Assembly (NCBI GenBank): GCA_025054715.1
Contig: JANWYH010000006.1
Span: 62,001-126,000 of the forward strand
Source of the DNA: Pyrinomonadaceae bacterium
GTDB taxonomy: Bacteria > Acidobacteriota > Blastocatellia > Pyrinomonadales > Pyrinomonadaceae
Direction of reading: 5' to 3'
DNA: 64,000 nucleotides
Positions 35,240 through 43,941 of this stretch are shown piece after piece. Position numbers and translations under genes: made by a program. The first letter of the stretch is position 1; each line of letters begins with the position of its first letter. The notes beneath the pieces were generated by a model. That model did not search any database. It had not been told where the DNA came from and was given only the letters and a program-made list of their open reading frames with translations.

Positions 35240-35282
35240 GATGAAAGTGGGCGTGAAACCTGGAAATTTGAAGGTTTAACAT
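35214..35282 (-). CDS. histidine-operon leader peptide
   Basis: A 22-codon frame ending 69 bases before hisG (start ATG at 35280-35282, TGA at 35214-35216). Its middle reads Phe-His-Ala-His-Phe-His-His-His, that is five His codons (CAC, CAC, CAT, CAT, CAC) within seven residues, which is what a his attenuator peptide needs. The last His codon begins the 5' arm of a GC-rich hairpin (CACGCGC with GCGCGTG, 9-base loop) whose 3' arm ends at the stop codon. Ribosome stalling at the His codons would open it. There is no strong Shine-Dalgarno. Confidence 0.75.
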   Translation of the reverse strand: MLNLQISRFHAHFHHHALVKGA

Positions 35283-35291
35283 TTGTTTTTA

Positions 35292-35319
35292 TCTTTACAC
35301 ACTAAAGAAAGTTTTTCAA
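35292..35319 (-). promoter_or_regulatory. candidate promoter of the his operon
   Basis: On the minus strand: -35 TTGAAA, 16-base spacer, -10 TAAAGA, placed just upstream of the leader peptide ATG. The -35 is good and the -10 poor. It is the best candidate in the short gap behind the YpdA gene. Confidence 0.35.
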
Positions 35320-35334
35320 GTCCTCAAAAACTTT

Positions 35335-36333
35335 TTAGATTGATTTGCATAAAGACAAACTTTCTGCAATTTTTGGCAAAATTCTTCTCGGCACTTTTAT
35401 TGCACCAGCAATGTGCTTTTCTTCGGTAAAATGCCCTGCAACATAAACACCCGGAATGTTGGTTTCAAACGTTTCCTCGTCGTAAACTGGCACCTCGCCA
35501 TACTTCGGATTTTTTGAAGGGCGCATTCTAACACCTAACCTTTTTAGAAGGGTCAAATCAGCTTCTGCTCCGATAAGAACGAAAACAAAATCATTCTCAA
35601 AGGCATAAACCACGCCGTCCTCACCCTCCAAAACAACTTCCTCATTGCGAATCTCAACCACCCTCTTTAGGAAAAAAACCTGAAGACAGCCTCTTTCTAA
35701 CTGCTCCTGAAGTGGCTGTTTTACCCAATACTTTATGCAACCTTTCTTCGGATCAGTATTCTCCCAATCTTCTCGAAAAATGGCTAAAGTCGTCTCGGCA
35801 CCTTCCTGTGCTAAAAAAAGCGCAGCTTCTCCGGCAGAATTCCCACCACCTACGACCATTACCTTTTTTCTAACAAAAGGATATGTTTCACGAAAAGTAT
35901 GATAAACCTTCGGTAAATCTTCACCCGGAACACCTAAACGCTTAGGATGCTCCATGGCTCCTATTGCAAAAAGCACTTTGCGCGTAAAATATTCCCCCCG
36001 AGTCGTCTTAACCGAAAAGACTTCATCCGAAAGTCTTTCAACCTCTTCAACTTTCTCTTCTGTGTTTATTCTTAATCCTTTCTCCAAAACGAAACGAACA
36101 TAGTAAGACAAAAGCTCCTCTCTTGTTGGCTTTTCACGAATGGGTTTTAACTGCCCTTCTATAAGCTCAAGTTCATTAGGAGTAGAGAAAACCGTAAGCC
36201 CTATCGGATAATTATAAATCGTATTTGCAATCAAACCCTTTTCGATAACTAGATAATCAAGCCCTAATTTCTGAGCTTCCCATGCTGCTGATATTCCAGC
36301 CGGACCTGCACCTACAATTATTAAATCAAACAT
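35335..36333 (-). CDS. ypdA: YpdA-like FAD-dependent disulfide reductase
   Basis: Flavoprotein of 332 residues close to YpdA (Bdr), the NADPH-dependent bacillithiol disulfide reductase. FAD site GAGPAG (residues 8-13), NADP site VVGGGNSAGEAA and C-terminal FAD contact GVYVAGHFTEEKHIAGAIK. It lacks the CxxC of thioredoxin reductases; YpdA-type enzymes use a single Cys instead. Last gene of a four-gene operon with a glycosylase, YgfZ and a small protein. Bacillithiol synthesis genes (bshA, bshB, bshC) are not in the window. Confidence 0.85.
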   Translation of the reverse strand: MFDLIIVGAGPAGISAAWEAQKLGLDYLVIEKGLIANTIYNYPIGLTVFSTPNELELIEGQLKPIREKPTREELLSYYVRFVLEKGLRINTEEKVEEVERLSDEVFSVKTTRGEYFTRKVLFAIGAMEHPKRLGVPGEDLPKVYHTFRETYPFVRKKVMVVGGGNSAGEAALFLAQEGAETTLAIFREDWENTDPKKGCIKYWVKQPLQEQLERGCLQVFFLKRVVEIRNEEVVLEGEDGVVYAFENDFVFVLIGAEADLTLLKRLGVRMRPSKNPKYGEVPVYDEETFETNIPGVYVAGHFTEEKHIAGAIKVPRRILPKIAESLSLCKSI

Positions 36334-36335
36334 AT

Positions 36336-36587
36336 TCAGGAGAGTTCCTCCAATCTTTTTAACACTTCAACGAATATCTCAATTTGATGCTTTGTAACCT
36401 CAAGCTCGCGCTTTGCCTGTAGGTAGTTTTCCCATTCTCTCGTAGCTGTCAAAGCTTTAGTAACTTCCTCATCCATTACCTGCGCCATCAAAGCCAGAAG
36501 ATCGCTCATAGCTTCTTGGCTCTTCAACAAAGACTGAATTATCGTGTAAGCTAATTTTGCATTGTGATAGTCAATATCACGACTCAT
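36336..36587 (-). CDS. small helical protein, function unknown
   Basis: An 83-residue, almost wholly helical protein (ATREWENYLQAKRELEVTKH looks like a coiled coil) without Cys or membrane segments. It is inserted between ygfZ, which it overlaps by 11 bases, and ypdA, which follows after 2 bases. I recognise no family. The tight coupling suggests it is a real gene, perhaps an accessory subunit. Confidence 0.65.
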   Translation of the reverse strand: MSRDIDYHNAKLAYTIIQSLLKSQEAMSDLLALMAQVMDEEVTKALTATREWENYLQAKRELEVTKHQIEIFVEVLKRLEELS

Positions 36588-37497
36588 TTGCTTTTGCTCG
36601 CTTTCTTGAAAAATTCACAAATGGCAAACTCTTCACAGTAACATTTCTATCTTGTACTTTCAGCCGAGTTCCTTCGGCTAAATAATCATAGCGAACATAG
36701 GCTAGAGCAATTGCAGCATCAAGATACGGAGAAAAGGTTAGGCTAGTTATATGACCCGCACTTTTACCGTCTAAAGATAACAATTCTAAGCTCTCTAATG
36801 AAATCATTTTTTCATCGAATATGAGCCCTTTAAGTTCTTTTGCCACATGCCCGCGAAAATGTATTCTAGCAATTATCTCCTGCCCAATATAACAACCCTT
36901 GTTGTAACTTATCAATCCTTCAATACCAAGCTCCGGAACTACGGTTGTCTCATCCATGTCAACCCCATATTTCGGCTCGCCCGCTTCGATTCGGAGTGTC
37001 TCAAATTCATCTGAAGAAAGTTGCTTTGCACCAATTTCATCTATCTTCCTTAGAAAATCTTCCTGATCATTGTTCTCAACAAAAAAATCTTCACCAAAAG
37101 CAGACTCAAAACTTATAAGCTTACCAAAAGTTTGAAAATCCCCGGCAGTCAGATTAAATCCTCTAAAGAATCTGTGTTTTCGGCTCAAATCTTCCACGAA
37201 AAAATCTCCTGCAAGAGTGAATTTTAGAAGATGATTCAAAATCTTTTCGTGGGTTTGCTCATCCGTCTCAAAAAGGAACCTTTCATTTACTCGCTTTATA
37301 CGCACAATTGCAAGTAGCCTTCCCTTGGCATTAGCAAAAGCCGCCTTAAGCGCTGTTCTTTCATTAGCCTTCCTGATGTCATTAGTTACCATCCCGTTTA
37401 GGAACTGCTCTGCTTCCCTCCCCCAGACAGCTATTAAACCGCGGCTCTGTCCATAAAATGCAGGTTCTCCCTGATGAACTTTGAGATAGGCTTCCAT
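36577..37497 (-). CDS. ygfZ: YgfZ/GcvT-like folate-binding protein
   Basis: Folate-binding protein of the YgfZ/GcvT superfamily, 306 residues, needed for upkeep of certain Fe-S enzymes including MiaB. The diagnostic motif KGCYIGQEIIARIHFRGHV contains the conserved Cys; WGREAEQFLNGMVTNDI and the NAKGRLLAIVRI segment are typical of the N-terminal part. It starts 6 bases after the glycosylase gene. The company of an Fe-S-type glycosylase and the nearby Mrp and A-type carrier genes fits an Fe-S role. Confidence 0.9.
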   Translation of the reverse strand: MEAYLKVHQGEPAFYGQSRGLIAVWGREAEQFLNGMVTNDIRKANERTALKAAFANAKGRLLAIVRIKRVNERFLFETDEQTHEKILNHLLKFTLAGDFFVEDLSRKHRFFRGFNLTAGDFQTFGKLISFESAFGEDFFVENNDQEDFLRKIDEIGAKQLSSDEFETLRIEAGEPKYGVDMDETTVVPELGIEGLISYNKGCYIGQEIIARIHFRGHVAKELKGLIFDEKMISLESLELLSLDGKSAGHITSLTFSPYLDAAIALAYVRYDYLAEGTRLKVQDRNVTVKSLPFVNFSRKRAKANES

Positions 37498-37503
37498 AAG
37501 ACA

Positions 37504-38106
37504 TTATTTTGCCTTCTGCAGAAGCATTTTCAAAACTTGAAAATCCTCGATCTGCTGTTTCAAACTACGATGACTGATAATGACTTGTGGACTAGGATGA
37601 TACAACGGAACTAAAAACTTCCCATTCCACTGGAGGACTTTTCCCACGTGAACATTCAAGACGAAATCATGATGAGATATAAGTTTTAGAGCCTGCAAGG
37701 CTACACTTCCCAAAGTTGCTATTATAGAAGGTTCTATAAGCTCTATCTGCCTTTTTAGAAAGTAGGAGCAATTTTTAAGTTCAGTCGCCTTAGGCCTTCG
37801 ATTCTTCCCCTTCGGAATTTGCGGACTACAAAGAACGGCGTTTGTTATAAAAATCTCCTCCCGTTTAAGTCCCACCGAATCAAGAAGTAACTGAAAATTT
37901 TCGCCTGACTTGTCGCCAAAAAATGGTATTCTTGTCCTATCTGCACCTAAACGTCCCGGCGCCTCAGCTATGAAGAAAACTTTAGGAGTTAGGCTTCCAT
38001 TTAGGAAACTCAATACCGCCTCCTTTTCAGAAAGTTGAGGACAAGCCTTACAAGCTTTTGCCTCCAGACAAAGCTCTTTGAATCTATTTTTTTTGCCATT
38101 AGACAT
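37504..38106 (-). CDS. family 4-like uracil-DNA glycosylase
   Basis: Uracil-DNA glycosylase of the Fe-S-containing group, 200 residues. Four Cys suited to a 4Fe-4S cluster: two in [11 protein letters not shown], one in [11 protein letters not shown] and one in [10 protein letters not shown]. Active-site motifs are [17 protein letters not shown] and the LYHPSPQVI loop with the His. It heads the operon glycosylase-ygfZ-small protein-ypdA. The divergent mrp gene starts 74 bases away. Confidence 0.88.
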   Translation of the reverse strand: MSNGKKNRFKELCLEAKACKACPQLSEKEAVLSFLNGSLTPKVFFIAEAPGRLGADRTRIPFFGDKSGENFQLLLDSVGLKREEIFITNAVLCSPQIPKGKNRRPKATELKNCSYFLKRQIELIEPSIIATLGSVALQALKLISHHDFVLNVHVGKVLQWNGKFLVPLYHPSPQVIISHRSLKQQIEDFQVLKMLLQKAK

Positions 38107-38179
38107 TGCAAAATCCTGAAAAAAAAGTAAAGATAGAGTATGAGAAAAATTTTACAAGCTTGTTTCCGTTAGGCAAAAT

Positions 38180-39259
38180 ATGGTCACAGAAAACGAAGTT
38201 TTACAAGTATTAAGGCAAATAGTAGATCCGGACCTAAAAAAGGATATAGTCTCGCTGGGTTTTGTAAGAGACTTGAGAATAGAAAATGGCGCGGTTTCGT
38301 TCCGCATAGTTTTAACGACACCTGCTTGCCCAGTAAAGGATCAAATGTCAAGTGAGGCAAAACGTTTAGTTTCGGCAATAGAAGGCGTAAAACAAGTAGA
38401 AGTTGTTCTTGATGCCGAAGTGCCTCATGGACGTGGAATGAAAAACAACGTTGAGCTTCCCGATGTAAAGAACATCATTGCGATTTCTTCGGGCAAAGGA
38501 GGCGTAGGTAAGTCAACAGTCGCCGTTAATCTTGCAGCATCTCTCGCTCTTGATGGCGCAAAAGTAGGCTTGATGGACGCTGATATTTACGGACCAAACA
38601 TCCCGATAATGTTGGGTGTTGAAAAGTACGAACCTCAAGTTTATGAACGAAAGCTCGTACCTACGCAAGCTCACGGTGTCAAAATGATTTCTATGGCATT
38701 GCTGGCAGCGCCCGATCAAGCAATGATAATGCGTGGTCCGATGTTACACGGCGTAATTAGACAATTCTTAACTGACGTAGCTTGGGGTGAGCTAGATTAC
38801 TTAATAGTTGATATGCCTCCTGGAACCGGAGACGTACAATTATCTTTAGCACAGCTCGTAGCAGTTCAAGGCGCAGTTTTAGTTACGACTCCTCAAACTG
38901 TTTCAACGGCAGACGTAAGACGTGCTCTTAAAATGTTTGAAACGGTTGGCGTTCCCATTTTAGGCATCATTGAAAATATGTCTTATTTTACGCCGCCAGA
39001 TATGCCTGACAAACGTTACTACATTTTCGGCGAAGGTGGCGGGAAGAAGCTAGCCGAAGAATGCAAAGTGCCTTTTTTAGGAGAAATTCCGCTCGGTATT
39101 GAGGTAAGAGAAGCAGGAGATAAGGGCGTGCCAATAGTCATTTCGTCACCTGACTCACCACAAGCAATAGCCCTCAGAAAAACTGCTGAAGAAGTCGCAA
39201 GGCAGGTCTCTATCGAAGCCATGAAGCCGGAATTTGTTATTTTGACAAGATCGAAGTAG
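38180..39259 (+). CDS. Mrp/NBP35-type ATPase with MIP18 domain
   Basis: P-loop Fe-S carrier ATPase (ApbC/Mrp) of 359 residues. An N-terminal DUF59/MIP18-like domain (VLQVLRQIVDPDLKKDIVSLGF) precedes the deviant Walker A SSGKGGVGKST (residues 103-113). The CxxC used for a bridging cluster in many Mrp proteins is missing: that stretch reads YFTPPDMPDKRYYIFG, as I recall for Bacteroidetes homologues. It is followed by an A-type carrier gene, so the pair probably delivers Fe-S clusters to target proteins. Confidence 0.93.
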   Translation: MVTENEVLQVLRQIVDPDLKKDIVSLGFVRDLRIENGAVSFRIVLTTPACPVKDQMSSEAKRLVSAIEGVKQVEVVLDAEVPHGRGMKNNVELPDVKNIIAISSGKGGVGKSTVAVNLAASLALDGAKVGLMDADIYGPNIPIMLGVEKYEPQVYERKLVPTQAHGVKMISMALLAAPDQAMIMRGPMLHGVIRQFLTDVAWGELDYLIVDMPPGTGDVQLSLAQLVAVQGAVLVTTPQTVSTADVRRALKMFETVGVPILGIIENMSYFTPPDMPDKRYYIFGEGGGKKLAEECKVPFLGEIPLGIEVREAGDKGVPIVISSPDSPQAIALRKTAEEVARQVSIEAMKPEFVILTRSK

Positions 39260-39299
39260 AATAAAATTTAAGAAAGCTAAAATCAAGGAGATATTGGAA

Positions 39300-39656
39300 A
39301 TGTCAACAGTTACAACACCGACAATTGAAATTAACTTAACAGAAAAAGCAGCGGAAGAAGTAAAAAAATTCATGGCAAACGAAGAAGATTTGCCAGAAAC
39401 GGCAGGATTACGTGTAAGGGTTGTCCCAGGCGGATGCTCCGGATTTCAATATAGTCTCAACATTGAAGAAGATGCGCGAAGTGGAGACTTTGTGCTTGAA
39501 AAGCACGGCATCCGCATTTTTGTTGATATGTTCTCCGCTCAATACTTAAACGGCGTCACAATAGATTACACGTCAAACATGATGGGTTCCGGATTTACAT
39601 TTGATAATCCCAACGCAACAGGCGGATGCGGATGTGGAAGCTCTTTTTCGGTCTAA
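39300..39656 (+). CDS. erpA: A-type iron-sulfur carrier (ErpA/IscA family)
   Basis: Fe-S carrier protein of 118 residues. The three conserved Cys are present: one in VVPGGCSGFQYSL and two in the C-terminal GGCGCGSSF. Start: AAGGAG lies 9 bases upstream of the ATG at 39300; the in-frame TTG two codons earlier is too close to that site. It is 40 bases after the Mrp-type gene and probably in the same transcript. Assignment to ErpA rather than IscA or SufA is by overall look only. Confidence 0.9.
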   Translation: MSTVTTPTIEINLTEKAAEEVKKFMANEEDLPETAGLRVRVVPGGCSGFQYSLNIEEDARSGDFVLEKHGIRIFVDMFSAQYLNGVTIDYTSNMMGSGFTFDNPNATGGCGCGSSFSV

Positions 39657-39702
39657 TAAAATCTTAGCAGAGCCTTCACTAATTTTCATGCTCCCAAAAT
39701 AG

Positions 39703-39733
39703 AAGCAGGCCTTCTGAAGAATTAGGCCTGCTT
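39703..39733. terminator. hairpin terminator between the A-type carrier and GlsB-type genes
   Basis: AAGCAGGCCT and AGGCCTGCTT form a perfect 10-bp stem around an eleven-base loop, between convergent genes ending at 39656 and 39756. The minus-strand side continues CTATTTT, so it probably works in both directions. Confidence 0.6.
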
Positions 39734-39755
39734 GTCGTCGGATTTTAAGCTACTG

Positions 39756-40019
39756 TCAGAAAAGCCAGCGGTAGATTAGCAGAAGTATCACCGCACCTAT
39801 AACCGAAAGCACCCAACCAGCTTTGTAATTTTCGTCCTTCCAGATTGCTCGACCGATAATCGAGCCAACGAAAGCTCCTAAAACACCAATCAAAGCTGTA
39901 ATTAGCCATCCAACTGGTCCTGATTCAATCGGCTCTGAGCCCGGCACCAAAAGCCTAGCAATTACACCAATAATTAACCCAACAATGAGCTGTCCAACGA
40001 TGTGTGAAACGTTTGACAT
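39756..40019 (-). CDS. GlsB/YeaQ/YmgE family small membrane protein
   Basis: An 87-residue protein with three hydrophobic helices and the family pattern: LIVGLIIGVIARLLVPG, GWLITALIGVLGAFVGSIIG and GWVLSVIGAVILLLIYRW. Members are general-stress membrane proteins (transglycosylase-associated). AGGAGGAGAAA precedes the ATG, one of the strongest ribosome sites in the window, which suggests high expression. Single-gene unit. Confidence 0.93.
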   Translation of the reverse strand: MSNVSHIVGQLIVGLIIGVIARLLVPGSEPIESGPVGWLITALIGVLGAFVGSIIGRAIWKDENYKAGWVLSVIGAVILLLIYRWLF

Positions 40020-40098
40020 TTTCTCCTCCTACAAAGCAAAAATTATTTAAGAGCAAAGCAAAAATATCTCATTTGAGCAAAGATTTCAAGTTCCGAGG

Positions 40099-40653
40099 CT
40101 ATTTTTCAAATCGCGCCTCAATCGTTCCATTGTTTTTTTTCCCAAAGCGAGCTGTAAGGTTAGGATAAGTTTCATGCTCTACCTCGTAATTTTCTGCCCC
40201 AAGAATAGCTTCTACCTCTATTATGGAACTGATACTTCCTTCAATCTCCATAAAAAAGCCAAAAGGTAGTTCATCTAAACAAACTTCCGCACCCCGTATC
40301 TTCCAAGCTTTTCTTCTTTTCTCATAAACAAGCTTAAGTGAAAAACCAACACTTTCAAGTATCCTTTCGATTGCCTCAGGATTCGACACCTCGCTTTCGT
40401 ATTCGACATGTTCCTTCACACCTGTCTCATTCTGAATCCTTTGCTTATAAGTCAAAACCGCTTTTCCATCATTCTTCTCGCGAAGTCTAAGAATAGCTTT
40501 CTGCATCAAAAGGTGTTCATTTGTGTATAGTTTGTTTAACTCAAAATCCTCGCTAATAAAGCTCGCCTGTAACGATTGAAGGGTTTTTAGAATCTCGTCA
40601 TATTGTGCCTTTGTTAAACGGTATTTTTTCTCTTTTTCTATCCAGCCTTTCAC
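40099..40653 (-). CDS. CYTH-domain phosphatase/class IV adenylate cyclase-like protein
   Basis: CYTH/triphosphate-tunnel protein of 184 residues with the metal motif at the N-terminus (IEKEKKYRL, an ExExKxR pattern) and later strands ILRLREKNDGKAVLTYKQR, EHVEYESEV and VCLDELPFGFFMEIEG. It could be a thiamine-triphosphatase, tripolyphosphatase or CyaB-type cyclase. The GTG at 40653 is taken as start because GGAAGGA sits 5 bases upstream and it begins 2 bases after the preceding stop; an ATG nine codons earlier would overlap that gene. Confidence 0.82.
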   Translation of the reverse strand: MKGWIEKEKKYRLTKAQYDEILKTLQSLQASFISEDFELNKLYTNEHLLMQKAILRLREKNDGKAVLTYKQRIQNETGVKEHVEYESEVSNPEAIERILESVGFSLKLVYEKRRKAWKIRGAEVCLDELPFGFFMEIEGSISSIIEVEAILGAENYEVEHETYPNLTARFGKKNNGTIEARFEK

Positions 40654-40655
40654 TT

Positions 40656-41963
40656 TTATCCTTCCTTTATCCACCTCCATATTTCTGGCAAAGTTGCACG
40701 TTTTCCGTACATAAGCATTCCAATCCGATAGATTCTAGAGGCCACCCAAACGATCCCCACTACTGTTAAAAGGTTAACTAGAATTGAAAACAAGACTTGC
40801 CAAACAGGTGGAGTCTCCATAGTCATTCTTATAGGCATGGCTAAAGGCGAAGAAAATGGTGCAATCGAAATCCAAAAAGAAAAGCTAGAATTTGGGTCGC
40901 GCAAAATTGCAAAGCAAAAGTAGAAACTCAAAAGCATTATCATAACGGGCACGAATGAAAATTGCCCACCTTCCTGTATGTTTGTAACCATCGAACCTAT
41001 AAGAGCAAAAATCGAAGCGTAGGTAAAAAAGCCTAGCAGAAAATACACTAAGAAGGAAATCGAAGCTGCAAAAGATATTTCAGGCAGTCGCCACCCGGCA
41101 GCAACTAGATAAGGCATGCTAAAGAGGATTATAAACGCAGCCGAAGCTACCCATATAGCTACTTGCGTAAGTCCTGCAAGACCTACACCTACGAGCTTCC
41201 CCATCATCAACTCAAAAGGCCTTGCAGAAGAAAAAAGTATTTCAGCAATTCGAGTTTCTTTTTCCTCTATAACTGCCGACAGAACCGTTTGACCGTAAAT
41301 AGAAAGAACCATGTAAATAAACAAGGCTACGACGAAGCCAACCCAAAAATTACCTGTTCCTTCTTTTTCTTCACCCGCTTCTCCTATTTTTTTAACTGAA
41401 AAATTGACCTCACCTATCAAGTTTTCTAACTCCTTTTCGCTAATCTTCGCCTTGAGAAGCTTTTCTGCTCTTACGGCCTTAGTCAAAGCACCACGAATCG
41501 CTGAATTCAACACAATGTCCCCGGCACGACGTGAAAAGAGCTGAAAATTTGCCTCTCTATCTTCAAAATTTCTAGGAATTATCAAGTAAGCATCAACCTC
41601 ACCATCTGACACTTTTGCTCTTAATTCCCTTTGAATCTGCTCCTCATTCTTTTCATCAAATCTATAATCAACAAAAACAAATTCTCCAACAGATATGTCA
41701 ACCGCCTCTTTCCTTTTATCTCGGTTTATCTCATTTGAAGTTACTTCGCTTTCGCCAGACAAAATCTGCTGAAGCCTCGGTTTTATCTTTCCAGAGGGAT
41801 CGATCACTATGATCTTTACAGGCTCACCTTTGATTGAAAAAACTAACACCGGGACGAAAGCAAAAACAAGTCCCAAGGCTGGAAGCAAAAACGTCCCAAT
41901 AAGAAATGTCCACTTTAAGACTATCTTTTTGTACTCATGCTTTATGACAGCTAATATTTTCAC
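40656..41963 (-). CDS. ABC-2 type transporter permease (NatB-like)
   Basis: Membrane subunit of an ABC exporter, 435 residues. One N-terminal helix (WTFLIGTFLLPALGLVFAFV) is followed by a large extracytoplasmic domain (residues about 45-200) and about five helices in the C-terminal half. The short segment EEKETRIAEILFSSARPFELMMGKLVG before the third helix is the ABC2_membrane_3/NatB signature. It follows the ATPase gene by 2 bases. The substrate is unknown; NatAB is a sodium exporter, but related pairs export other compounds. Confidence 0.9.
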   Translation of the reverse strand: MKILAVIKHEYKKIVLKWTFLIGTFLLPALGLVFAFVPVLVFSIKGEPVKIIVIDPSGKIKPRLQQILSGESEVTSNEINRDKRKEAVDISVGEFVFVDYRFDEKNEEQIQRELRAKVSDGEVDAYLIIPRNFEDREANFQLFSRRAGDIVLNSAIRGALTKAVRAEKLLKAKISEKELENLIGEVNFSVKKIGEAGEEKEGTGNFWVGFVVALFIYMVLSIYGQTVLSAVIEEKETRIAEILFSSARPFELMMGKLVGVGLAGLTQVAIWVASAAFIILFSMPYLVAAGWRLPEISFAASISFLVYFLLGFFTYASIFALIGSMVTNIQEGGQFSFVPVMIMLLSFYFCFAILRDPNSSFSFWISIAPFSSPLAMPIRMTMETPPVWQVLFSILVNLLTVVGIVWVASRIYRIGMLMYGKRATLPEIWRWIKEG

Positions 41964-41965
41964 TT

Positions 41966-42877
41966 CTACAACTCCTCGCCCGAAACTTTTTCTATAAAAA
42001 TATCCTTCAAACTCGGCTCTAGCAGCTCAAACTTCGAGATGCAAGCGCCGCTTTCAATAAGTCTTCTCAAAAGTTCTTGTGAATCAGCCGCTTCAGCAAG
42101 GAAAACTTGCTTTTCGTCAGAATGCTCAACAACCTTTTCAACCAAGTTTTTTTCAGCTAAGACCTCGTCAGCGCCGGTAGCACGAAGCGAAATGATTCGC
42201 TTACCGAAGCTTTCTTTCACCTGCCTAAGCGATCCGCTGACGACCTTTCTAGACTTATTTATGAGCAAAATATCATCGCAGAGTCGCTCGGCGGTTTCCA
42301 TAAGATGTGTAGAAAAAATTATTGTCTTGTTTTTCGCTTTAAGCTCAGAAACTATTTCTATCAAAAACTCAACGCTTATCGGATCAAGCCCAGAAAAAGG
42401 CTCATCCAAAATTAGCAAATCGGGATCGTGCAGAACCGCACAGATAAACTGAATTTTTTGAGCCATCCCTTTTGATAAATCCGTAGTTTTCTTCTTTTTC
42501 CACTCTGAAAGCCTCATTCTTTCGAGCCAGTAATCTATTCTCTTATCAGCTTCCTTACTAGAAAGTCCTTTTAATGCGGCAAAATATCTGATTTGATCTT
42601 GTATTTTCATTTTCTTATAGAGCCCACGCTCTTCAGGTAGGTAGCCGATCCTGTCTTGCACGCGTTCGGGCAAGCTTTCACCAAACACTTCGAGCCTTCC
42701 TTCGTCAGGGTGTGTTATACCAACTATCATTCGGATAGTCGTAGTCTTGCCTGCTCCATTCGGTCCTAAAAAGCCAAACACCCGTCCCGAATAAACCTCA
42801 AAACTTAACGAATCTACTGCAGTAAAATCCCCGAAACGTTTCGTTACATTTTCAACCTTAATAGTTAGCTGAGCCAT
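41966..42877 (-). CDS. ABC transporter ATP-binding protein (NatA-like)
   Basis: Nucleotide-binding subunit of 303 residues: Walker A GPNGAGKTTT, Q-loop in IGYLPEERGLYKKM, signature LSKGMAQKIQF, Walker B LLILDEPFSGLDP and H-loop in IIFSTHLME. The LPEERGLY sequence is typical of NatA-type ATPases. The C-terminal 80 residues form the accessory domain seen in this group. The ATG at 42877 (MAQLTIKVENV) is preferred; an ATG five codons earlier is possible. Pairs with the permease downstream. Confidence 0.93.
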   Translation of the reverse strand: MAQLTIKVENVTKRFGDFTAVDSLSFEVYSGRVFGFLGPNGAGKTTTIRMIVGITHPDEGRLEVFGESLPERVQDRIGYLPEERGLYKKMKIQDQIRYFAALKGLSSKEADKRIDYWLERMRLSEWKKKKTTDLSKGMAQKIQFICAVLHDPDLLILDEPFSGLDPISVEFLIEIVSELKAKNKTIIFSTHLMETAERLCDDILLINKSRKVVSGSLRQVKESFGKRIISLRATGADEVLAEKNLVEKVVEHSDEKQVFLAEAADSQELLRRLIESGACISKFELLEPSLKDIFIEKVSGEEL

Positions 42878-42951
42878 TTTTCTTGTTTCCATCTAGAACC
42901 AAGATAATCTACGTTTGATTTTTCAAACGATTTTTGCCACATTTTTGTTTC

Positions 42952-43941
42952 ATGGAAATTTTTGCTTACAACAAAAAAGAAAAAAAACTTTTGAGCGATT
43001 GCACCTTAAAAAACTTGCCCGAGCTTCTCTCGAGTCAAGACAATCTTATCTGGGTTGATATGGAAAGTCCAACTCCAGAAGAAGAAAAAATCCTCTCAGA
43101 AGTATTCAACTTCCACCCGTTAGCAATCGAAGACGCAATAGAAACCCGAAATCACCCCAAAATCGAAAGCTTTGAAGACTACCTTTTCTTCATCGTTCAT
43201 GGCATTAAAAGCGAAACCAGCCCACTTAATTTTGTCACAAAAGAGCTAGATGGCTTCCTAGGAAAAAACTTCCTAGTAACTTACCATAAAGAAAAATCCA
43301 GAAGCATAGACAAAGTGAAGCATCAAGTAAGAAATTCATCCAATCCATTCAAAAAAGGCTTGGATTACCTGCTTCATCAGATCCTAGATCAAATCGTTGA
43401 TTCTTACATCCCAGTAATTGAAGATTTTGAACGAACTATCAATAACATTGAAGACAGAATTCTAAAAGCCGAAATACCCGATGAAGACATTCTGGAAGAG
43501 ATAATGAAAGTCAAAAGAAACATTGCAAGGCTCATAAGAATAGGCTCAAAACAGGAAAAACTGCTCTATCGGCTTTCACACGGGGACTTTCCGCTGATTC
43601 AAAAATCAAACTTGCCTTTTTACAGAGACGTATATGATCATCTGCTGCGTGTAGTAGTCTTGGCAGAAAATTATCGAGACTTAGTTAACAATCTCTTTAG
43701 TTTGCATTTTAATGCTGTTACTGTCAAAACTAACGAAGCAATAAAGATAATGACCGTTATTTCAACTATAATGCTACCTCTTTCAGTCATAGCAGGAATT
43801 TACGGAATGAACTTTGAGAACATGCCAGAGCTTAAAACTGAATACGGTTACTTTGTCACCTTGGGCTTTATGTTTCTGGTCGGGGTTTCGCTTCTAACCT
43901 ACTTTTGGCGTAAGGGTTGGATTTTGCGCTCTAAAAAGTAA
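42952..43941 (+). CDS. corA: CorA-type magnesium/cobalt transporter
   Basis: Divalent cation channel of 329 residues with a long cytoplasmic N-terminal domain and two C-terminal membrane helices. The pore motif is IYGMNFENMPEL between IMLPLSVIAGI and GYFVTLGFMFLVGVSLLTYF; a basic C-terminal end follows. No Mg2+ riboswitch fits in the 74-base gap upstream. The ATG at 42952 (MEIFAYNK) is used; the frame is open six codons further. It overlaps the convergent pgpA by 11 bases. Confidence 0.95.
   Translation: MEIFAYNKKEKKLLSDCTLKNLPELLSSQDNLIWVDMESPTPEEEKILSEVFNFHPLAIEDAIETRNHPKIESFEDYLFFIVHGIKSETSPLNFVTKELDGFLGKNFLVTYHKEKSRSIDKVKHQVRNSSNPFKKGLDYLLHQILDQIVDSYIPVIEDFERTINNIEDRILKAEIPDEDILEEIMKVKRNIARLIRIGSKQEKLLYRLSHGDFPLIQKSNLPFYRDVYDHLLRVVVLAENYRDLVNNLFSLHFNAVTVKTNEAIKIMTVISTIMLPLSVIAGIYGMNFENMPELKTEYGYFVTLGFMFLVGVSLLTYFWRKGWILRSKK

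Noticed and set aside
42878-42951. Mg2+ riboswitch before corA
   Set aside because: The gap is about 74 bases and shared with a divergent gene; no M-box-like fold is visible.
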